Shown here piece by piece: positions 6,674 through 11,114 of a DNA stretch of 11,114 nt. This stretch comes from CAYVZZ01 sp964456185 (GTDB lineage: Bacteria; Pseudomonadota; Gammaproteobacteria; Pseudomonadales; Alcanivoracaceae), in NCBI GenBank assembly GCA_964456185.1, contig CAYVZZ010000070.1:1-11114 (forward strand), given 5' to 3'. Position numbers and translations under genes: made by a program. The notes below the pieces were generated by a model. That model was not told the DNA's origin and made no database searches. It worked only from the letters and a program-made list of their open reading frames with translations. How positions within the stretch are numbered: position 1 is the first letter of the stretch; each line of letters begins with the position of its first letter.

Positions 6674-9600
6674 ATATCACCCGCTTGTTTATTTTGCGGC
6701 CGGTGGCGACGCTGTTGCTGAGCTTTGCGGTGATTGCGCTGGGCACGGTGGCGTGGAAGCAGCTGCCGGTGGCGTCATTGCCGCAGATGAGCTTTCCGGT
6801 GATTGTGGTGACGGCATCCATGCCAGGTGCCAGCCCGAAGACCATGGCGGCCAGTGTGACGGCACCGTTGGAGCGCTCGCTGGGTGGCATTGCCGGGGTG
6901 GAGCGTATGACATCGCGCAGCAGTCGTGGCTCGGCGATGATTTTTATCGTCTTCGATATGGACCGTGACATTAATGCTGCCGCGCGTGATGTGCAGGCCG
7001 CTATCAGTGCGGCTGCCGACTTGCTGCCGTCGGCAATGCCGTCCTTGCCGTCTTATAGCAAGGCAGATCCGTCCGATGCGCCAATTGTGATGTTGTCGCT
7101 GACATCGACCAAGCAATCGCCAGCGGCTTTGTACGATTTGGCCGTCAGCCGCTTGGTGCCTTTGGCGTCGCAGGTGAAGGGTGTGGGCGAGGTGCAGGTG
7201 ATGGGCGGTTCTCTGCCCGCTATTCGCGTGAGTCTGCAACCGGATTTACTGGCTAATGCAGGAGTGTCGCTTAATCAGGTGCGCCAGGTAATAGCCGACG
7301 CCAGTCAACGACGTCCCTTGGGGCGACTGGATGGAACCCACTTATCGTGGTTGGTGAGCGCCAACGATCAATTGGAAACAGCAGCAGATTACCGCCAACT
7401 GGTGGTAAAACAAGCCAATGGTCAGCAGATCCGGTTGGGTGATGTGGCGCACGTCAGCGCGTCGGTGGAAAATATTTACACCGCCGGTTATTACAACGGC
7501 CAACGCGGCATTATGCTGGGTATTATTCAGGCCAATGATGCCAACATGCTGGCTACCATCGATGCGGTGAAGGCTCTGCTTCCGGCCATGCGTCGCCAGC
7601 TGCCCGAAGGCACCCAATTGAAGCTGGCGGTCGATCGCTCCAACAGTGTGCGCGACGCTTTGTATGCCACCGAGGAAACACTGCTGGTGGCAGTGGTGCT
7701 GGTCATTTTGGTGGTGTTCGTCTTCTTGCGCAGCGGCCGTGCCACCCTGATACCCGCGTTGGCCTTGCCGATTTCGCTAATTGGCGCTTGTGGCATCATG
7801 TATTGGTGCGGTTTTAGCTTGAATAACCTCACCTTAATGGCGCTGATTATCGCCACCGGCTTTGTGGTGGATGACGCCATCGTAGTACTGGAAAATATCA
7901 GTCGGCATTTGGAGGCAGGCGAAAAGCCATTAACAGCCGCCTTGCAGGGGGCGCGTGAAGTCACCTTTACCGTGATTTCCATGACGCTCACACTAATTGC
8001 CGTTTTCCTGCCGATGTTGTTGATGGGCGGCATTGCCGGTCAGCTGTTCCGTGAGTTTTCCGTTACCTTGGCAGCGGCCATGTTGATCTCCATGGTGGTG
8101 TCGTTGAGTCTCACGCCCATGCTATGTGCCCGCGTGTTGCGCCCGCATAGCAGCCAGCGGCAAGGTCGGTTATTGAGCGAGATAGGGCGCGGTATCGAGC
8201 GCTTGCGCGATGCCTATTTGGTGGTGTTGCGGCAGGCCGTGCGACATCGTTTTATTACACTGATGCTGTTGTTGCTGACCATCGTGGGCAACGGTTATTT
8301 GTTTGTACATATCGACAAGGGCTTTTTCCCGCAACAAGATACCGGGCTGCTTTACGGTCGCATGAGTGGTGATGAAACCAGCTCGTTTGAAGCCACCCGC
8401 CAACAGTTGCTCAAGGTGGCGGCGCGCATTCGTCAAGAGCCGGGCGTGGCGGCGGTCATGGCCTCGGTGGGCGGCGGCCGCTGGGGGTCGCGCGACAGCG
8501 GTCAGTTGTTTATCAAACTGAACGATTACGACCAACGCGACCGTACAGCCGATGAAATTGCCAACGCCATTACCAACCAATTCAAGTCGCTACCGGGCTA
8601 TCGGGTGTATCTGCGACCGGCCGACCACCTGCCCAGTGGTGGGCATCGAGGCGACTCCTCTTATGCCTTTAGCCTACAGGCCGACGACCTGGAATTGCTG
8701 CGCCACTGGACCATGAAAACCGAAGCGGCCTTCAAGAAGCTGCCTGAGCTGACCAGTGTCAATTCCAATTTGGGCTGGAACGATGGCCAAGAGCTGGAGC
8801 TGGTCATCGATCGGCAAGCTGCGGCGCGATTGGGCGTCAGTGTGGCAGATATTACCAACCTGCTGGGCAACGCGTTTGGTCAACGACAGGTGGGCACCAT
8901 TTATCAGCCGTTGAATCAGTATCACGTCATCATGACACTAGCGCCGCAGTGGCTAAAAGATCCGTCGTCCTTGCGGAAGCTGTATTTGATTGGCGGTGAT
9001 GGCAGCCGCGTGCCCTTGTTATCTGTGGCTAAAGTGGTGCCGGGCACCGCGCCCACCAGTGTCTCGCATCAAGACCAAATGGCGTCTTACACCTTGTCGT
9101 TTAATCTGGCTGACGGGGTGGCCATGAGTGAAGCTCGCGACGCCATTGATGCTACTTTGACGCGCATTGGCCTGCCGCGTGACAAGATCAAAGCCGCCAT
9201 GGCGGGCAATGCCTCTTTGTTTGGCGACTTTGTGTCTAGCATTCCCTGGCTGTTTTTGGCGGCCTTGCTGGTGGTGTATGTGGTGCTGGGCGTGTTGTAT
9301 GAAAGCTATATTCATCCGTTGACGATTCTCTCCACCCTGCCATCGGCGGGTGTCGGGGCCTTGCTGTTGCTGATTTTGTGTCAGGTGCCGTTTACCGTCA
9401 TTGTGCTGATTGGCATTTTATTGTTGATTGGCATCGTCATGAAAAACGCCATCATGATGATTGATTTTGCGTTGGTCGCCGAACGCCAGCAGGGCATGAC
9501 GCCAGAGGCGGCCATACTGGAAGCCTGTCGTGTGCGTTTTCGTCCCATCTTAATGACCACCTGCGCGGCCTTCTTTGGCGCCTTGCCGCTGGCCATCGGC

Positions 9601-9807
9601 ACCGGTGCCGACCCCAGCCTGCGGCAACCCTTGGGCTTGGCGATTATGGGCGGCCTGGCCTTAAGCCAATTGCTGACGCTATTTACCACGCCGGTGGTGT
9701 ATTTGTATTTGGATAGGCTGGCGCGTTGGATAAAAATGCGCTGGGTGAAAGGGTGCGCGGCAGTCGGTATGATGCGTCGCAAGCAGACAACAGAAGCAGC
9801 GAGGTAA
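6670..9807 (+). CDS. mdtC: MdtC-like RND multidrug efflux permease subunit
   Basis: The 1045-residue product is homologous to the preceding gene and closer to E. coli MdtC (1025), as shown by PQMSFPVIVVTASMPGASP, DRDINAAARDVQAAI, KADPSDAPI and FGQRQVGTIYQPLNQYHV. The RND plan is complete: TM1 near 9-28, two large periplasmic loops, TM2-6 about 335-490 and TM8-12 about 855-1015. TM4 carries D401 and D402 (FVVDDAIVVLENI). TM10 carries K925 in IVMKNAIMMIDF, where the residue before the relay lysine is M924 instead of the usual K. The basic C-terminal tail is about 20 residues longer than in E. coli. I chose GTG 6670 over an in-frame GTG at 6622: the protein then begins MNITRLFILRPVATLLL, as relatives do, has a ribosome site, and overlaps mdtB by only 4 bases. 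Function as the second subunit of a proton-driven exporter is inferred from the family. Confidence 0.96.
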   Translation: MNITRLFILRPVATLLLSFAVIALGTVAWKQLPVASLPQMSFPVIVVTASMPGASPKTMAASVTAPLERSLGGIAGVERMTSRSSRGSAMIFIVFDMDRDINAAARDVQAAISAAADLLPSAMPSLPSYSKADPSDAPIVMLSLTSTKQSPAALYDLAVSRLVPLASQVKGVGEVQVMGGSLPAIRVSLQPDLLANAGVSLNQVRQVIADASQRRPLGRLDGTHLSWLVSANDQLETAADYRQLVVKQANGQQIRLGDVAHVSASVENIYTAGYYNGQRGIMLGIIQANDANMLATIDAVKALLPAMRRQLPEGTQLKLAVDRSNSVRDALYATEETLLVAVVLVILVVFVFLRSGRATLIPALALPISLIGACGIMYWCGFSLNNLTLMALIIATGFVVDDAIVVLENISRHLEAGEKPLTAALQGAREVTFTVISMTLTLIAVFLPMLLMGGIAGQLFREFSVTLAAAMLISMVVSLSLTPMLCARVLRPHSSQRQGRLLSEIGRGIERLRDAYLVVLRQAVRHRFITLMLLLLTIVGNGYLFVHIDKGFFPQQDTGLLYGRMSGDETSSFEATRQQLLKVAARIRQEPGVAAVMASVGGGRWGSRDSGQLFIKLNDYDQRDRTADEIANAITNQFKSLPGYRVYLRPADHLPSGGHRGDSSYAFSLQADDLELLRHWTMKTEAAFKKLPELTSVNSNLGWNDGQELELVIDRQAAARLGVSVADITNLLGNAFGQRQVGTIYQPLNQYHVIMTLAPQWLKDPSSLRKLYLIGGDGSRVPLLSVAKVVPGTAPTSVSHQDQMASYTLSFNLADGVAMSEARDAIDATLTRIGLPRDKIKAAMAGNASLFGDFVSSIPWLFLAALLVVYVVLGVLYESYIHPLTILSTLPSAGVGALLLLILCQVPFTVIVLIGILLLIGIVMKNAIMMIDFALVAERQQGMTPEAAILEACRVRFRPILMTTCAAFFGALPLAIGTGADPSLRQPLGLAIMGGLALSQLLTLFTTPVVYLYLDRLARWIKMRWVKGCAAVGMMRRKQTTEAAR

Positions 9808-9811
9808 ATGC

Positions 9812-10483
9812 GTGTCGGTACTCTATTTGGTGCGCCATGGTCAGGCGAGTTTTGATTGGGATAATTACGACGCCCTCTCGCCTCTAGGCTTCCAGCAGGC
9901 CGAGCGCTTGGGCAAGCAGCTGGCGGTAATGGCGTTAAAGCCCGATAGTGTTATCACCGGCGATATGCGCCGCCATCGGGAAACCGCCGAAACCGCGCTG
10001 ACCACTGCCAGTCTGCCCACCCGTTGGGACACGGACGCGCAGCTGAATGAATATAACCACGAAGATGTGATTGCACAGCACTGGCCTTTGTTTGGCGACA
10101 AGCCCGCTCTGCAAGATTGGGTGGCCAGCCAGCCTAATGCCGAAGCACAAATTGTTGGCAAATTTGTTGAGTCCATCGCCCATTGGCAGCAGGGCACTTA
10201 CGCTTATCAAGAAGGCTGGCAAGCATTTCGCGAGCGCGTGGAAAAGTGGTTTGCCCAACGCTGCCACGCCGCAAAAGGCAATGAAGTGGTATTTACCTCG
10301 GGCGGTGTGATTGCCGTCATCCTCATGCGCCTTTGGCAAAAAGACGTGAACAGCTTTTTGCCGGTGTCACGCATGCTGGCCAATACCAGTGTGACCCGCA
10401 TTGCCATTAGCCGGGGGCAACCACGCGTAGCCAGCGTCAGTGAGCAATTACACCTATCGCGTCAGCTGATAACCTATCGCTGA
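9812..10483 (+). CDS. Histidine phosphatase family protein (phosphoglycerate-mutase-like)
   Basis: The 223-residue protein begins MSVLYLVRHGQASF, the family signature with phospho-accepting H9 and phosphate-binding R8. A second arginine cluster lies at GDMRRHRETAE (R53, R54, R56) and the acid E80 is in LNEYNHED. The usual second catalytic histidine (motif HGG) is replaced: the segment reads VVFTSGGVIAV with S163. From memory, a proteobacterial subgroup with FTSGG and a C-terminal LITYR ending like this one shares the change. The family removes phosphate from small molecules or proteins, and the substrate here is unknown. Start is GTG 9812, 7 bases after GAGG (9801-9804), which sits at the mdtC stop; ATG 9808 is out of frame. 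It lies 4 bases after mdtC and is the last gene of the operon. Confidence 0.88.
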   Translation: MSVLYLVRHGQASFDWDNYDALSPLGFQQAERLGKQLAVMALKPDSVITGDMRRHRETAETALTTASLPTRWDTDAQLNEYNHEDVIAQHWPLFGDKPALQDWVASQPNAEAQIVGKFVESIAHWQQGTYAYQEGWQAFRERVEKWFAQRCHAAKGNEVVFTSGGVIAVILMRLWQKDVNSFLPVSRMLANTSVTRIAISRGQPRVASVSEQLHLSRQLITYR

Positions 10484-10514
10484 GGCACGCTAACGAAGCC
10501 CTGCCTAGAAGAAA
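10484..10514. other. Short convergent gap between phosphatase gene and tRNA-Arg
   Basis: Only 31 bases separate the operon end from the tRNA 3' end on the opposite strand. A small inverted repeat, AGGCA (10483-10487) with TGCCT (10502-10506), could form a weak 5-base-pair hairpin. It has no T-run on either side, so I do not call a Rho-independent terminator. Transcripts from both sides may end elsewhere or use Rho. Confidence 0.5.
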
Positions 10515-10591
10515 TGGTGCACCCGACAGGATTCGAACCTGTGACCCCTGGCTTCGGAGGCCAGTGCTCTATCCAGCTGAGCTACGGGTGC
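10515..10591 (-). tRNA. tRNA-Arg, anticodon CCG
   Basis: Read on the minus strand, 10591 to 10515 folds as a complete 77-base tRNA. The acceptor arm GCACCCG pairs with CGGGTGC. The D arm is AGCTCAGCTGGATAGAGC. The anticodon stem CTGGC/GCCAG encloses the loop CTCCGAA with anticodon CCG. The T arm is ACAGG-TTCGAAT-CCTGT. Discriminator A is followed by an encoded CCA (10515-10517). Anticodon CCG reads the arginine codon CGG. The gene points toward the end of the efflux operon. Confidence 0.97.
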
Positions 10592-10787
10592 AGAAGAGAG
10601 GCGAAATGGTAACGGCACAGGGGCGGCTTGTCCACCAATCACTTGCGTCGATGACGGCAATCAGGCGCCATCAAATAAGGCCAACTTTAGCGGATGACTG
10701 GTTGCGAATTGGCGTGTCTTGCACTGGCGTACAACTTGAGCCTCGCCATAATATTAAGCAAGAGACTCAATGGCTAGGAGATTCCCG
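10592..10787. other. Intergenic region between tRNA-Arg and metal-dependent hydrolase gene
   Basis: These 196 bases contain no convincing gene. The left part holds the candidate tRNA promoter on the minus strand. The right part should carry the promoter of the hydrolase gene on the plus strand. CATAAT at 10747-10752 is a good -10-like hexamer, but no good -35 lies 16-18 bases upstream. AGGAG at 10776-10780 is the ribosome site of the next gene. Confidence 0.5.
10606..10634 (-). promoter_or_regulatory. Candidate sigma-70 promoter of tRNA-Arg
   Basis: On the minus strand, TGGACA (10634-10629, 5 of 6 matches to the -35 consensus) and TACCAT (10611-10606, 4 of 6 matches to the -10 consensus) are separated by 17 bases. 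Transcription would start near 10598-10600, giving a leader of about 8 bases before the mature tRNA 5' end at 10591. The bases just after the -10 include CGCC, the GC-rich discriminator common in stable-RNA promoters under stringent control. The match is by eye. Confidence 0.5.
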
Positions 10788-11114
10788 ATGGCCAATAAAA
10801 ACACCGTGACCCGCATTAACAACAGCGACATCCAGCCACGCGCGATGGATTTTGAGTTTAGCGAGGACATCCCCAAATACTGGTACAACGGCGACCAATT
10901 CAAAACCCTGCTGTTCACCGCCTTGTCTTGCACTTTTCCCGAGGGCGAACGCTTCTTCATGCGTAGCGTGCGCCACTATCAAAAACGTATTCGTTCAAAA
11001 GATTTACGCGAACGCGTGAAAGGGTTTATCGGCCAAGAAGCGCATCACGGCAAAGAGCATGACGATTTCAATGCCTTCATGGAAGGCAAAGGCGTGCCGA
11101 CCGACAAGGTCGAC
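10788..11114 (+). CDS. Metal-dependent hydrolase family protein (COG3687/PF10118-like), 5' part
   Basis: An open frame of 109 residues runs from ATG 10788 to the window edge without a stop; the family is usually around 270-300 residues, so most is missing. Family features visible are FPEGERFFMRSVRHYQKRI (50-68) and the strongly conserved GFIGQEAHHGKEH (79-91), followed by FNAFMEGKGV. E54 or E52, E84, H87 and H91 have the spacing of an E...ExxH metal site as in ferritin-like diiron proteins, and this is why the family is predicted to bind metal. No reaction is established to my knowledge. AGGAG (10776-10780) lies 7 bases before this start; an in-frame ATG at 10770 would add six residues (MARRFP) but has a poorer ribosome site. 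It reads away from the tRNA gene and is a separate unit from the efflux operon. Confidence 0.85.
   Translation, partial: MANKNTVTRINNSDIQPRAMDFEFSEDIPKYWYNGDQFKTLLFTALSCTFPEGERFFMRSVRHYQKRIRSKDLRERVKGFIGQEAHHGKEHDDFNAFMEGKGVPTDKVD

Noticed and set aside
9808..9810. ATG just before the phosphatase start
   Set aside because: It is out of frame with the phosphatase; GTG 9812 opens directly into the RHG motif.
10483..10506. Possible terminator hairpin between phosphatase and tRNA genes
   Set aside because: The stem is only 5 base pairs with a 14-base loop and no T-run on either strand.
10564..10809. 81-residue open frame across the tRNA-Arg gene and the next gap
   Set aside because: It begins inside the tRNA gene, has no ribosome site or recognisable motif, and overlaps the start of the hydrolase gene.

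Overview
The window is a typical gammaproteobacterial chromosomal segment. The evidence is protein similarity to Escherichia coli MdtA, MdtB and MdtC, the pantoate-reductase and histidine-phosphatase types, and a tRNA-Arg with encoded CCA. I cannot name the genus. Coding density is very high and base composition looks even, with no insertion sequence, CRISPR array, prophage gene or other sign of recent transfer.

Layout. Positions 1-551 (minus strand) hold most of a glutathione S-transferase gene whose 3' end lies outside the window. A 69-base divergent gap separates it from a tight plus-strand run of six genes (621-10483): a ketopantoate-reductase-family oxidoreductase, a DUF3298-type outer-membrane lipoprotein, the RND efflux adaptor mdtA, the two RND pump subunits mdtB and mdtC, and a histidine phosphatase. 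Adjacent genes overlap by 4 bases (GTGA, twice) or are 4 to 17 bases apart, so this looks like one operon. A tRNA-Arg(CCG) gene follows on the minus strand (10515-10591), facing the operon end. The 5' part of a metal-dependent hydrolase family gene (COG3687/PF10118-like) runs off the right edge.

How the genes work together. MdtA should bridge a heterotrimeric MdtB/MdtC proton-driven exporter to a TolC-type outer-membrane channel, which is not encoded here. Neither mdtD nor the baeSR two-component genes that accompany E. coli mdtABC are present. In their place the pump is preceded by an envelope lipoprotein whose stop codon overlaps the mdtA start, and it is flanked by two soluble enzymes. That arrangement is the most unusual thing in the window.

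The sequence has a run of 10 N (3078-3087) inside mdtA. It artificially breaks the reading frame. The flanks are both clearly MdtA and come back into one frame if the true missing length is a multiple of three, so I annotate mdtA as one intact gene with an assembly gap, not as a pseudogene.
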